DNA of 64,000 nucleotides, taken from Pelomonas caseinilytica (GTDB lineage Bacteria > Pseudomonadota > Gammaproteobacteria > Burkholderiales > Burkholderiaceae_C). The notes under the pieces are model-generated. The model searched no databases. It was not told the DNA's origin and saw only the letters and a program-made list of their open reading frames with translations. A program made the translations under genes and the position numbers. Shown here one piece after another: positions 43,617 through 53,313 of the stretch (position 1 is the stretch's first letter; each line of letters starts with the position of its first letter). Location: NCBI RefSeq assembly GCF_021353235.1, contig NZ_JAJTWT010000003.1, forward strand, positions 372,001 through 436,000, in the 5' to 3' direction.

Positions 43617-46028
43617 TTAACGGGTGGAAGCGCGGGCGCGGCCGGCCCGCTTGTTGGCGAACATCGCCTCGTCGGCGCGGCGCATCAGTGCCTCGGGCGT
43701 GCGGCCGTCGGTGGGGTAGTGGGCCAGGCCGAGGCTGGCGCCGACGGCCACGAGTTCGCCCGAGTTCAGCGTGACGGGCTGGCTCAGCGCATCGAGCAGG
43801 CGGCTGAGCACCGGCTCCACGTCGGCCGGCGCCTGCGCGGGCGTGAGCAGCACCACGAACTCGTCGCCGCCCAGGCGCGCCACCGTGTCGCTGGCGCGTA
43901 GGCTGGCCAGCAGCCGCGCTGCCACGGCCTTGAGCACCACGTCGCCCGCGTCGTGGCCGTGGGTGTCGTTGATCTGCTTGAAGCCGTTCAGGTCGAGGTA
44001 GGCCAGGGCGAAGACATGGCCGTTGCGCTCGGCGGCACGGATGGCCTGCCGCAGGCGGTCCGCCAGCAGCACCCGGTTGGGCACACCGGTCAGCGCGTCG
44101 TGCAGGGCGGCCCTTTCCATGCGGGCCTCGTGGGCCTTGCTCTGTGTGATGTCCACCAGCATCCACAGGGTGGAGCCATCGCTGCCCGGCAATTCCACGC
44201 CGGCCAGGTCGACCCAGATCAGCGCCCCGTCCTTGCGGCGCATCTGCTGCTGGGTGCGGAAGCGCCCGCCGGCCCGCAACTGCGGATAGGCGAGGGCGCC
44301 CAGGGCATGGAAGGCAGTGTCGTCGGCGTAGAGCTGACGGGCCGCGGCGCCGGCGAGCTCGCCTTCGGCATAGCCGAACATGCGCTCCAGGGCGCGGTTA
44401 TGCCAGATGGACCGGCGGTCGCGCAGCTTGACGATGCCCACCAGGTCGCTCTCCAGCATGGCCTCCTGGTCGAGCGTCAGCTGGTGCAGCTGCTGGCGGA
44501 TGCGATGGGTCTCGCTGATGTCGAACATCACCGAGCGGCTGCGCAGGTACTCGCCGCCGGGCCCGTAGACGGCGGTGGCCGACAGGCTGACGCGCCGCGC
44601 CTGGCCCTGGCGGCCGGTCAGGTCGAACTCCAGGCCGGAGATCCGCCCCTCGGCCTTGAAGCGTGGAAAGGCGGCGTCGAACTGGGCGCGGCCGGCCTCG
44701 TCGAAGAAGTCGCGTGGGCTCATCCGGCCGACCAGCTCTTCGGCCGTGCTGCCCAGCCACTTCAGCCCCAGCGCGTTGATCTGCAGGAAGCGGCCGTCGG
44801 CGTCGAGGGCGTAGTAGGCGCAGGGGGCGTTGTCGTAGAGGTCCTGCAGGCTCTGCCGCGCCTCGTCGGCCACCCGCGCCAGCCGCGCGAGATCGGCCGT
44901 CATGTCCTGCGCCAACTGCTCGGCCCGGGCCCGCCCGACGGCCAGCAGATAGACCGTCACGGCGAACATGAGGCTGAGCAGGGCCCCGCCCAGCTCCAGA
45001 CCGACGCCCGACAGGCCGAGCAGCCCCATGGCGGCCTCGCGGGTCAGTGCCGCTTCCAGCAGGAATTCGCGGCCGGCGACGGTGAAGCGCAGGCTCTGGG
45101 CCGTGGGCTCCTCGGTGATCGAGGCGTCCGCGGCCTCGGCCGGCGGCAATGGCCGCCCGTTGCGGGTGGCCAGCAGCGGTGCGAACTGGCCGTCGAGGGT
45201 GCGGGCGGAGAGGTTGAGGTCGAGCAGCGACGCGGCCTGGTCGGTGGCGCCCTGCAGCAGCTCGCTGGCCACCAACGGGGCGTACAGCAGGCCCAGCAGC
45301 GCGGCGCGGCGCTCGGCCGGCGTGCCGGGGTCGCGCCCCTGCTTGTACACCGGCACCAGCAGCAGGAAGCCCGGGCCCTGCTGCCGGTCCTGCACCAGGG
45401 GCGTGGGGCTGGACAGCGTCGCCTCGCCGCTGTCCACGGCCTGCTCGATGGCCTGGCGGCGCACCGGGTTGGCGCCGGAGTCGAGTCCCCAGGCCGCGGC
45501 GTTGCGCGCCAGCGGTTCGATCTCCGAGACGATGTAGTGCGTGGACTCCTGCCCCAGGCCGTGCACGTCGAAGTCCGGTGCGCCGTCGCGGCGGCGGGCG
45601 GCCACGAAGGCCGCGAGGTCGGCCTGCTCGACGCGCTCGATGAAGCCGAAGCCCCGCGCGCCGGGGAACTCCCTCGGCAGGTCGCGCGACTCCACGTAGG
45701 CGCGGAAGGCCGAGCGCGTGACGCGACCTCCCATGGCCGCCAGCGTGCCGCGTGCGCCCTTGAGGCCGTAGACCGGCATGGTCAGCCGCTTGACGAGGTC
45801 GTCCTGCAGCCGCTCCACCTGGCGCTCCTGCAAGGCCTGGGCCTCGGCGCGGGCGCGCTGCTGCTTCCAGATGACGGCGCCGCCGGTGAGTGCCAGGCCG
45901 ATGGACAGCACGATGGCCGCGGCCACCCAGGCCGTGGTGCCGATCATCTCCGGGCCGGTGTAGCCGTCTCCGATGCGCAAGCTGTCTCTCGCGGTCTTCG
46001 CAGCAAGTCTGCCGGGGAATTGAAGCAT
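43617..46028 (-). CDS. Membrane CHASE-PAS-PAS diguanylate cyclase
   Basis: This 803-residue protein has a membrane segment (about 33-53), a periplasmic CHASE-like region (about 80-330), another membrane segment (about 345-367), two PAS domains (about 395-515 and 525-640) and a GGDEF domain (about 645-800). The active-site motif GGDEF (720-724) is intact, and the inhibitory I-site RASD (711-714) is in place, so it should make c-di-GMP and be product-inhibited. Several starts are possible; I keep 46028, although Met28 also fits. It is transcribed away from DinB. Confidence 0.92.
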   Translation of the reverse strand: MLQFPGRLAAKTARDSLRIGDGYTGPEMIGTTAWVAAAIVLSIGLALTGGAVIWKQQRARAEAQALQERQVERLQDDLVKRLTMPVYGLKGARGTLAAMGGRVTRSAFRAYVESRDLPREFPGARGFGFIERVEQADLAAFVAARRRDGAPDFDVHGLGQESTHYIVSEIEPLARNAAAWGLDSGANPVRRQAIEQAVDSGEATLSSPTPLVQDRQQGPGFLLLVPVYKQGRDPGTPAERRAALLGLLYAPLVASELLQGATDQAASLLDLNLSARTLDGQFAPLLATRNGRPLPPAEAADASITEEPTAQSLRFTVAGREFLLEAALTREAAMGLLGLSGVGLELGGALLSLMFAVTVYLLAVGRARAEQLAQDMTADLARLARVADEARQSLQDLYDNAPCAYYALDADGRFLQINALGLKWLGSTAEELVGRMSPRDFFDEAGRAQFDAAFPRFKAEGRISGLEFDLTGRQGQARRVSLSATAVYGPGGEYLRSRSVMFDISETHRIRQQLHQLTLDQEAMLESDLVGIVKLRDRRSIWHNRALERMFGYAEGELAGAAARQLYADDTAFHALGALAYPQLRAGGRFRTQQQMRRKDGALIWVDLAGVELPGSDGSTLWMLVDITQSKAHEARMERAALHDALTGVPNRVLLADRLRQAIRAAERNGHVFALAYLDLNGFKQINDTHGHDAGDVVLKAVAARLLASLRASDTVARLGGDEFVVLLTPAQAPADVEPVLSRLLDALSQPVTLNSGELVAVGASLGLAHYPTDGRTPEALMRRADEAMFANKRAGRARASTR

Positions 46029-46138
46029 GTCCTGCCGCCGACGTCAGCCCCGTGGTGTCAGAGCGTTAGGGGTCCGTTAAGGGGCGCTAGGCGTTTGCCC
46101 GCTGGCGCCGCTCCAGGCCCTGCGCCGAGGATGCCGGC

Positions 46139-46684
46139 ATGAACCTTTTCCTCATCCAGGCCCGGGCCAATCGCCTGGCCAACCGCCGCCTGCTCGGCGC
46201 CGTGGCGCAGCTGTCCGAGGCCGACTTCCATGCCCAGCGCACCAGTTTCTTCCCCAGCCTCGCGCTGACGCTCAACCACATCCTCAACGTCGATCACTAC
46301 TACCTCGCCGCCCTGCACGGTGACGCGGCCATGCGCAGCATCTGGGCGAGTTACGAGCCCGCGAGGACGGCGGCGGAGCTGGCCACGCGGCAGGACGAGA
46401 GCGACGCCCGGCTGGTCGCCTTCTGCGAGAGCCTGCAGCCGGGCGACGAGGCGCGCATCGTGGCCTTCGACCGCGGCGCGGGCATCGAGCAGGGGCCGCG
46501 CGAACCCGTGGGCCGCGTGCTGGCCCACCTCTTCATGCACCAGATCCACCACCGCGGCCAGGCCCATGCCATGCTCGCCGGCACGACGGTCAAGCCGCCG
46601 CAGCTGGACGACTTCATCCTGCTGGGCGACAAGGTCCACCGCGAGGCCGACATGGCGGCGCTGGGCTGGCAGGAGCCAGTCTGA
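46139..46684 (+). CDS. DinB-family protein (putative metal-dependent thiol/bacillithiol-type fold)
   Basis: This 181-residue four-helix protein has the DinB/YfiT metal-site histidines: one in LNHILNVDHYYLA (about 46-58) and the paired ones in LFMHQIHHRGQAH (about 131-143). DinB-like proteins vary widely in function; none can be assigned. The start ATG 46139 is used because it precedes the first helix. Confidence 0.9.
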   Translation: MNLFLIQARANRLANRRLLGAVAQLSEADFHAQRTSFFPSLALTLNHILNVDHYYLAALHGDAAMRSIWASYEPARTAAELATRQDESDARLVAFCESLQPGDEARIVAFDRGAGIEQGPREPVGRVLAHLFMHQIHHRGQAHAMLAGTTVKPPQLDDFILLGDKVHREADMAALGWQEPV

Positions 46685-46696
46685 GGATGGCGCCGC

Positions 46697-49600
46697 TCAA
46701 AGCTCCGCCACGCCCTTGACGCGAACGGGCATCGCCACGGGCTGAGGGGCGGCTTGCGCCGCGCGGCCGTGGAAGCGGTCCAGCAGAGCCTGCCATTGCT
46801 TCCTCACCGCCGCGACGTTGGCCTGCTTGACGTGGCCGTAGCCGCGGATCTTCTCGGGCAGGCGGGCCAGCTCGACGGCGGTGTTGAGGTTGTCGGGCGT
46901 CAGCGAGGCGAGGATGTCGTCGATCAGCCGCTCGTAGTCGATGACCAGCTGGCGCTCCATGCGGCGCTCCTCCGTCCGGCCGAAGACGTCCAGCGCCGTG
47001 CCGCGCAGGCGCCTGAACTTCGCCAGCCACTTGAAGGCGGAGAAGGTCCACGAGCCCAGCTCGATCTTCTTCACCCGGCCGTCAGGCCTGGGCCTGGCGA
47101 GCAGGGGGGGCGCGAGGTGGAAGGACAGGCGCTTCCAGTCCTCGAACTGGTCCTTCAGTGCCGCCATGAAGCGGCCGTCGGTGTAGAGGCGGGCGACCTC
47201 GTACTCGTCCTTGATGGCCAGCAGCTTGGCGTGGTATCGGGCGACGGCCTGGGTCAGGCGCTGGCCCTTGCCCAGGGGCGACTCGGCCGCGCGAACGCGC
47301 TCGACCAGCGTGCGGTAGCGCTGGGCGTAGGCGGCGTCCTGGTAGTCGGTCAGGAACTTCACGCGGCGCTCGATCAGGCCGTCAGGGCCGTCGAGCTGGT
47401 CGAAGTTGAAGAACTTCACCACGTTGACCTCGCCGGCCAGGCGCTCGATGGCGTCCGGCGCGGCGATGGCCAGCCGGCCGAGGGCGAAGGCGGTCTTGTT
47501 GGCCTCGACGGCGACGCCGTTGAGTTCGATGGCTCGCATCAGCGCGGCCTCGCTGACGGGAACGAGCCCGCGCTGCCAGCAGGCGCCCAGCATGACGATG
47601 TTGCTGGGCAGGGTGTCGCCCATGAGGCGCTGCGAGATGTCCTGGGCGTCGATGGTGTCCAGCGAGCCCTGCTCGCCGACGGCGAAGCGCATCTTGGCCA
47701 GCAGCGACTCGCCCTGCAGCGAGGCGTCGGGGTTGCGCACGAAGCCGGCCGTGGGCAGCTCGTGGGTGTTCGCGAGGATGACGGTGCGGCCCGCTTTGAC
47801 GGTGCCCAGGGCGTCGGGCGAGGCGCCGACGACCATGTCGCAGGCCAGCAGCACGTCGGCCTGCTGGGTGTCGATGCGCACCTGGTTGAGCAGGTCCAGC
47901 GTGGGCGCCACGCGCACGAAGCTCAGCACGGCGCCGCCCTTCTGCGCGAAGCCCATGAAGTCCAGCACCGAGGCCTGCTTGCCTTCGAGGTGGGCCGCCA
48001 TGGTGACCAGGGCGCCGACGGTGACCACGCCCGTGCCGCCGACGCCGGTGACCAGCAGGTCGAACGGCCCCGTCCAGTGCCAGGGCGCAGGAGCTGGGAT
48101 GGCGGCGAGCTCTCGCGCCAGATCCTGCGGCGAGTAGGCGGCGCCGGCCTTCTTCCTCAGCACCGGGTCGTGCACGGAGACGAAGCTCGGGCAGAAACCA
48201 TCCACGCAGGAGAAGTCCTTGTTGCAGCTGCTCTGCTCGATGGCGCGCTTGCGGCCCCAGTCGGTCTCGACGGGCACGACGGAGAGGCAGTTGCTGGCGA
48301 CGCCGCAGTCGCCGCAGCCTTCGCACACGGCCTCGTTGATGAAGATGCGGCGCGGCGGGTCGGGGAACTCCTTCTTCTTGCGGCGGCGGCGCTTCTCGGC
48401 GGCGCAGGTCTGGTCGTAGATCAGCACCGTCACGCCTTCGATCTCGCGCAGCTCGCGCTGCACGGCGTCCATCTCGCTGCGGTCGTGGAAGGTGGTGCCG
48501 GCCGGGAAGAGGCCGTGGTGGCCGTCGTACTTGTCGATCTCGTCGGACACGACGACGAGGCGCTTCACGCCCTCGGCCTCCACCTGGCGGGCGATCTGGG
48601 GCACGCTGGTGGTGCCGTCCACCGGCTGGCCGCCGGTCATGGCGACCGCGTCGTTATAGAGGATTTTGTAGGTGATGTTGGCCTTGGCCGCGATGGCCTG
48701 GCGGATGGCGAGGTAGCCGGAGTGGTAGTAGGTGCCGTCGCCGAGGTTCTGGAAGACGTGCTTCTCCTTGGTGAAGCGGCTGTGCGCGGCCCAGTCCACG
48801 CCCTCGGCGCCCATCTGGATGAGGCCGGAGGTGCCGCGCTCCATCCAGCTGGCCATGAAGTGGCAGCCGATACCGGCGAGTGCCCGCGAGCCCTCGGGCA
48901 GCTTCGTCGAGGTGTTGTGCGGGCAGCCGGAGCAGAAATAGGGTTGGCGGCGCACCGCGTCGGCGGCGTTGGACAGCAGTTGCGGCGTCAGGAAGTCGAC
49001 CACCAGGTGGCGGCGGTCCAGCGCCGGGTTCAGGCGTGCCAGCCAGTCGGCCACCGTGCCCATGATGCGGCTGGGGCGCAGTTCACCCAGGGCGCTCAGC
49101 ACGGGGGCGCCGTGCTCGTCGGTCTTGCCGACGACGCGCGGGCGCTGGAAATCCGGCAGGTGGTAAAGCAGTTCCTTGATCTGCCGCTCCACGACCGGCC
49201 CCTTCTCTTCGATGACGAGCACGTCGGTGAGGTTGCTGCAGAACTCGACGATGCGGGTCGGCTCGAGCGGGAAGACCAGGCCGACCTTGTAGACCCGCAC
49301 GCCGGCGGCGGCGAGGGCGTTGGGGTCGAGGTCCAGGCGCCGCAGCACCTCCATGAAGTCGTAGTGCGCCTTGCCCACGGTCACGATGCCCAGCGTGGCG
49401 GCCGGGCTCGTGACGATGTGCTTGTCGATGCTGTTGACCTTCGCGAAGGCGCGCACCGCGTCGAGCTTGTGCGCCAGGCGCGACTCCAGCTCCAGCGAGG
49501 GCAGGTCGACGGCGCGGATGTGCAGGTCGGTCGGCGCGGCGTGGTCGACGGAATGGCCGAAGTCCAGCGGCACGGCGTCGAGGTCGACGGTCATGCCGCT

Positions 49601-50239
49601 TTCCACCACCTCGGAGATGGCCTTGAAGCCGACCCAGGCGCCCGAGAAGCGGCTCAGCGCCCAGCCGTAGAGGCCGAACTCCAGGTATTCGGCGACGTTG
49701 GCCGGATGGACCAGGGGCATGCTCCAGGCCTGCAGGGCCTGGTCGCTCTGGTGCGGAGTGCTGCTGGAGACGCAGCCGTGGTCGTCACCGCAGACGACGA
49801 GCACGCCGCCCCGGGCGCTGCTGCCGTAGACGTTGCCGTGCTTGAGGGCGTCGCCCGAGCGGTCCACCCCCGGGCCCTTGCCGTACCACATGGCGAAGAC
49901 GCCATCGACGGTGCGCTGCGGGTCCAGTGCCACGCGCTGGACGCCCAGGCAGGCGGTGGCGGCGAGATCCTCGTTGATGGCGGGCAGGAATTCGACGTGG
50001 GCGGCGTCGAGGAACTTCTTCGCCTTCCAGAGTTGCTGGTCGACCATGCCCAGTGGCGAGCCGCGGTAGCCGGAGACGAATCCGGCCGTGTTCAACCCGG
50101 CGCGCTCGTCCAGCTTCTTCTGCGCGAGCAGCAGTCGCACCAGGGCCTGGGTACCGGTCAGGAAGACCGCGCCGCTGTCGGCCGCGAGGTTGTCGCTGAG
50201 CTGGTAGGGGCGCAGGGCGGGCGAGGCGGTGTCCGGCAT
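46697..50239 (-). CDS. Fused indolepyruvate ferredoxin oxidoreductase (2-oxoacid oxidoreductase)
   Basis: This 1180-residue protein joins the alpha/beta and gamma parts of indolepyruvate:ferredoxin oxidoreductase. N-terminal and TPP-binding parts cover about 1-620. A ferredoxin-type cluster region with CEGCGDCG and several more cysteines lies near 640-690. The gamma domain (about 715-900) has VTGVGGTGVVTVGAL. A C-terminal DUF6537-like region follows. It decarboxylates aryl pyruvates to acyl-CoA in aromatic amino acid breakdown. I chose the ATG at 50239 because AGGAG lies six bases before it. It is divergent from an Lrp regulator that probably controls it. Confidence 0.93.
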   Translation of the reverse strand: MPDTASPALRPYQLSDNLAADSGAVFLTGTQALVRLLLAQKKLDERAGLNTAGFVSGYRGSPLGMVDQQLWKAKKFLDAAHVEFLPAINEDLAATACLGVQRVALDPQRTVDGVFAMWYGKGPGVDRSGDALKHGNVYGSSARGGVLVVCGDDHGCVSSSTPHQSDQALQAWSMPLVHPANVAEYLEFGLYGWALSRFSGAWVGFKAISEVVESGMTVDLDAVPLDFGHSVDHAAPTDLHIRAVDLPSLELESRLAHKLDAVRAFAKVNSIDKHIVTSPAATLGIVTVGKAHYDFMEVLRRLDLDPNALAAAGVRVYKVGLVFPLEPTRIVEFCSNLTDVLVIEEKGPVVERQIKELLYHLPDFQRPRVVGKTDEHGAPVLSALGELRPSRIMGTVADWLARLNPALDRRHLVVDFLTPQLLSNAADAVRRQPYFCSGCPHNTSTKLPEGSRALAGIGCHFMASWMERGTSGLIQMGAEGVDWAAHSRFTKEKHVFQNLGDGTYYHSGYLAIRQAIAAKANITYKILYNDAVAMTGGQPVDGTTSVPQIARQVEAEGVKRLVVVSDEIDKYDGHHGLFPAGTTFHDRSEMDAVQRELREIEGVTVLIYDQTCAAEKRRRRKKKEFPDPPRRIFINEAVCEGCGDCGVASNCLSVVPVETDWGRKRAIEQSSCNKDFSCVDGFCPSFVSVHDPVLRKKAGAAYSPQDLARELAAIPAPAPWHWTGPFDLLVTGVGGTGVVTVGALVTMAAHLEGKQASVLDFMGFAQKGGAVLSFVRVAPTLDLLNQVRIDTQQADVLLACDMVVGASPDALGTVKAGRTVILANTHELPTAGFVRNPDASLQGESLLAKMRFAVGEQGSLDTIDAQDISQRLMGDTLPSNIVMLGACWQRGLVPVSEAALMRAIELNGVAVEANKTAFALGRLAIAAPDAIERLAGEVNVVKFFNFDQLDGPDGLIERRVKFLTDYQDAAYAQRYRTLVERVRAAESPLGKGQRLTQAVARYHAKLLAIKDEYEVARLYTDGRFMAALKDQFEDWKRLSFHLAPPLLARPRPDGRVKKIELGSWTFSAFKWLAKFRRLRGTALDVFGRTEERRMERQLVIDYERLIDDILASLTPDNLNTAVELARLPEKIRGYGHVKQANVAAVRKQWQALLDRFHGRAAQAAPQPVAMPVRVKGVAEL

Positions 50240-50260
50240 GGTGTCTCCTGGGGTCGGAAA

Positions 50261-50285
50261 TTCTTCCGCCGGTGGCCCGGAAGAA
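50261..50285. promoter_or_regulatory. Inverted repeat between the oxidoreductase and Lrp genes, candidate operator
   Basis: TTCTTCCG and CGGAAGAA flank nine bases, 22 bases from the oxidoreductase start. The dyad is perfect. Confidence 0.5.
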
Positions 50286-50318
50286 CTTGTCTGAATCTGG
50301 ATCAACAAGATGGTGGAT

Positions 50319-50333
50319 GAGATGATTCATCTC
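50319..50333. promoter_or_regulatory. Second palindrome in front of the Lrp gene
   Basis: GAGATGATTCATCTC is a perfect 15-base palindrome centred on T50326, 15 bases before the Lrp ATG. It overlaps the expected RBS region, which suits autorepression. Confidence 0.45.
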
Positions 50334-50347
50334 GAAAAGGACGGTTC

Positions 50348-50824
50348 ATGGAAAAAAACGAACTCGACCGCGCCAGCCTGCAGATCCTCGAGGCCTTGCA
50401 GGCCGACGCCCGGCTCTCCACCCAGGCGCTGGCCGAAAAGATCGGGCTGTCGGCGACGCCGGTGTGGCGGCGCGTGCGCGAGCTGGAGGAGCGCGGCGTC
50501 ATCCGCCGCCAGGTGGCGCTGGTGGACCGCGAGAAGATCGGCCTGTCCATCCTCGTGCTGGCCCACGTGAGCCTGGTGCGGCACAGCGAGGGCGCCGTCG
50601 AGCAGTTCGAGCGCCTGGTGGCCACGCGCCGCGAGATCATCGAATGCCATGCCATCACCGGCGAGGCCGACTACGTCATCAAGGTGGTGGCCGCCGACAT
50701 GAAGGCCTACGACCTGTTCCTGCAACAGCACATCTTCAAGCTGCCCGGCGTGAGCAGCGTGCGCAGCAACGTGGTGTTGCGCGAGGTGAAGTACGAGACG
50801 GCGCTGCCGGTCGGCCCGGGCTGA
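50348..50824 (+). CDS. Lrp/AsnC-family regulator of the divergent oxidoreductase
   Basis: This 158-residue protein has a winged helix (about 6-60: LQILEALQADARLSTQALAEKIGLSATPVWRRV) and a RAM domain (about 68-150; HAITGEADYVIKVVAADMKAYD). Divergent location and the dyads in the 108-base gap suggest control of amino/keto acid breakdown. The start is ATG 50348. Confidence 0.93.
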   Translation: MEKNELDRASLQILEALQADARLSTQALAEKIGLSATPVWRRVRELEERGVIRRQVALVDREKIGLSILVLAHVSLVRHSEGAVEQFERLVATRREIIECHAITGEADYVIKVVAADMKAYDLFLQQHIFKLPGVSSVRSNVVLREVKYETALPVGPG

Positions 50825-50934
50825 CGCCGAACAGCCTGCCGCAAGACCCGGCCCCCTGAAACCAGAGCTCTCCTGGCTTGGCAGCCACAGGGTGGCGTGC
50901 CTACAGTTGGCTGATTAGCCACGACCCGCCTGCC

Positions 50935-51951
50935 ATGGATTCCTTCTTTGCCCAGCTCTCCGATTCCGTCGCCTCCGCCCGCACGCTGGAAGACCTGACC
51001 CGCCCGCTGCTTGAGTTGCTGGAGACCGTGACCGGCCTGGAGTCGACCTATCTGACGACGGTGGACCTGGCCGGGGGCCTGCAGCATGTCGTCTATGCGC
51101 GCAATTCGCGCGAGCTGCAGATTCCCGAAGGCCTGTCCGTGCCCTGGGGCGACACGCTGTGCCGGCGCGCGCTGGACGAGGGGCGGCCCTACACCGACGA
51201 CGTGTGCGGCGTCTGGGGCGACTCCGGGGCCGCGCGCGAGCTCGGCATCCAGACCTACCTGAGCACGCCCGTGCGCGACGAGGACGGCGCGCTCTACGGC
51301 ACCCTGTGCGCGGCCAGTTCGGAGCGCAAGCCGATGGCGCCGGAAGCCGGGCACGCGCTGCGGCTGTTCGCCGGCCTCATCGAGCAGCAGGTGGCTCGCG
51401 AGCGCCTGGTGGACGGGCTGCAGCGGGCCAACACGGAGCTGAAGACGCAGGCGCTGACCGATGCCCTGACCGGCCTGCTGAACCGGCGCGCGCTGATGCA
51501 GGAGCTGGCGCGGCTGACCTCGCTGGCGCAGCGCACCGCCAGCTGGCTGCTGGTAGGCGCGGTGGACCTGGACGGCTTCAAGCGGGTCAACGACCAGCAT
51601 GGCCACGAGGCCGGGGACGACCTGTTGCGCGGTGTGGCCGCCAGCCTGCAGGCCTCTCTGCGCACCGGCGACGTGCTCGCGCGCATCGGCGGGGACGAGT
51701 TCGTCGTCGTCGGTCTGGGCCCCAAACTGGGCGACGACGGGCCGGGTGCCGCCCAGATGATGCGTCAGCGCCTGGCCGAGGCCACCCGGGGCCGGTACGC
51801 GGCCGGCGCCGTCGCGCTGGACTACGCCGGCGCCAGCGTCGGCGTGGCCTGCCTGGACCCGCAGGGCGCCGGCATGGAGACGGCGCTGCGGGAATCGGAT
51901 GCGGCGATGTACCGCGTCAAGCAGGAGCGCCGCCGCGGCGCCACGCATTGA
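50935..51951 (+). CDS. GAF-GGDEF diguanylate cyclase
   Basis: This 338-residue cytosolic protein has a GAF domain (about 20-155, ending near LRLFAGLIEQQ) and a GGDEF domain (about 170-335) with GGDEF at 252-256 and an I-site RTGD at 243-246. Both point to an active, feedback-inhibited c-di-GMP synthase responding to a small ligand or redox cue. The ATG at 50935 is preferred to an upstream one because the GAF helix begins there. Confidence 0.92.
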   Translation: MDSFFAQLSDSVASARTLEDLTRPLLELLETVTGLESTYLTTVDLAGGLQHVVYARNSRELQIPEGLSVPWGDTLCRRALDEGRPYTDDVCGVWGDSGAARELGIQTYLSTPVRDEDGALYGTLCAASSERKPMAPEAGHALRLFAGLIEQQVARERLVDGLQRANTELKTQALTDALTGLLNRRALMQELARLTSLAQRTASWLLVGAVDLDGFKRVNDQHGHEAGDDLLRGVAASLQASLRTGDVLARIGGDEFVVVGLGPKLGDDGPGAAQMMRQRLAEATRGRYAAGAVALDYAGASVGVACLDPQGAGMETALRESDAAMYRVKQERRRGATH

Positions 51952-51963
51952 GCGGCGCGGGGC

Positions 51964-53313
51964 TCACAGCGTGCCGTAGCTGTGCAGGCCTGACAGGAAC
52001 ATGTTGACGCCGAGGAAGGCGAAGGTCGTCACCAGCAGGCCGACGAGGGCCCACCAGGCCGAGGCCATGCCGCGCAGGCCCTTCATCAGGCGCATGTGCA
52101 GCCAGGCCGCGTAGTTGAGCCAGACGATGAGGGCCCAGGTCTCCTTGGGGTCCCAGCTCCAGTAGCCGCCCCAGGCTTCGGCGGCCCAGAAGGCGCCGAG
52201 GATGGTGGCGATGGTGAAGAAGGCGAAGCCCAGGGCGATGGCCTTGTACATGAGGTCGTCGAGCTGGACGAGGTCGGGCAGGCGCCGGGTCAGGCGGCCG
52301 CGCAGCGCGACGGCCACCGCCAGGAAGGCGGCGACGCCCGCGATCTTGAGCGCCCAGCCGTCGAGGCCGGCGATGGTGGCGGCGTCGACGTTGGCGACGA
52401 AGCGCACGGCGAGGATGAGGGCGACGATGCCCAGCGGCATGGCGACCAGGCCGATCCAGAGCGCGCGCGATTGCGCCGTCTTGAGCAGGTAGGCCAGGGC
52501 CACCATCGCGGCCAGCGAGAAGCTGCCGTAGCCGACGAAGTTGGCCGGCACGTGGATCTTCATCCACCAGCTCTGCAGGGCGGGCACGAGCGGCTGGATC
52601 TCCTGGGCTTCGCGCGCCAGCGTGTACCAGAGCAGGAAGCTGACGGCGCCGCTGACCACCAGCATCACGTAGGCGCCCAGCGACCGCGTCGCGAAGCGCT
52701 GCTCGTAGTAGAGGTGGAAGAGGGTGGTCAGCCAGCAGAACAGCACGAAGACTTCGTAGAGGTTGCTGACGGGGATGTGGCCGATGTCCGGGCCGATCTG
52801 GTGGCTCTCGTACCAGCGCACGAGCGTGCCCACCAGGGCCATGAAGACGCCGCCCCAGGCCAGCTTGGAGCCCACCACCTCGGCGGCACTGTTGCGCCCG
52901 GCGCCGGTGAAGAGGCCGCCCCAGTAGAAGAGAGTGCTCATGTAGAAGAGCAGGCTCATCCAGAGGATGGCGCTCTGGCTGGACAGCAGGTACTTCAGCC
53001 AGAACACCTGTTCGCCGGCGGCGAGGTCGGCGCCATAACTGTCGGTGTGCTGGCCGTACAGGCCGATGGCCACGAGGGTGGCCGCGCCGGCCGCCAGGCT
53101 GAGCCAGCGCAGGGGCTTCCAGAACCAGCCCAGGGCGATCATCGCCGGCATGGCGCACAGCAGGATGCCCTGCTCGTAGACGTTCATGCTGGCGTGGTAG
53201 CGGCTGAAGGCATAGCCGCCGCCCAGCAGCACCAGGGCGGCAAAAGCCCAGTCCAGCGCGTCACGGCGCTGCAGCGCGTGCCGGCGCGGCAGGTCGAAGG
53301 TGGTCGTGTTCAT
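51964..53313 (-). CDS. ccsB: Cytochrome c maturation protein CcsB (CcsA/ResC family, system II)
   Basis: This 449-residue membrane protein has about ten helices. The heme-handling WWD motif is WGGYWSWDPKETW (about 381-393), and periplasmic histidines appear nearby. With ResB it exports heme and attaches it to apocytochromes c. I chose the ATG at 53313, overlapping the resB stop by four bases; the longer frame through 54792 is a shadow of resB. Confidence 0.93.
   Translation of the reverse strand: MNTTTFDLPRRHALQRRDALDWAFAALVLLGGGYAFSRYHASMNVYEQGILLCAMPAMIALGWFWKPLRWLSLAAGAATLVAIGLYGQHTDSYGADLAAGEQVFWLKYLLSSQSAILWMSLLFYMSTLFYWGGLFTGAGRNSAAEVVGSKLAWGGVFMALVGTLVRWYESHQIGPDIGHIPVSNLYEVFVLFCWLTTLFHLYYEQRFATRSLGAYVMLVVSGAVSFLLWYTLAREAQEIQPLVPALQSWWMKIHVPANFVGYGSFSLAAMVALAYLLKTAQSRALWIGLVAMPLGIVALILAVRFVANVDAATIAGLDGWALKIAGVAAFLAVAVALRGRLTRRLPDLVQLDDLMYKAIALGFAFFTIATILGAFWAAEAWGGYWSWDPKETWALIVWLNYAAWLHMRLMKGLRGMASAWWALVGLLVTTFAFLGVNMFLSGLHSYGTL

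Noticed and set aside
46754..50320. 1188-residue open frame on the + strand
   Set aside because: It is antisense to the indolepyruvate oxidoreductase, whose catalytic and cluster motifs are clear; the translated sequence is low-complexity (A, G, V, R, H-rich) as expected for a shadow in GC-rich DNA.
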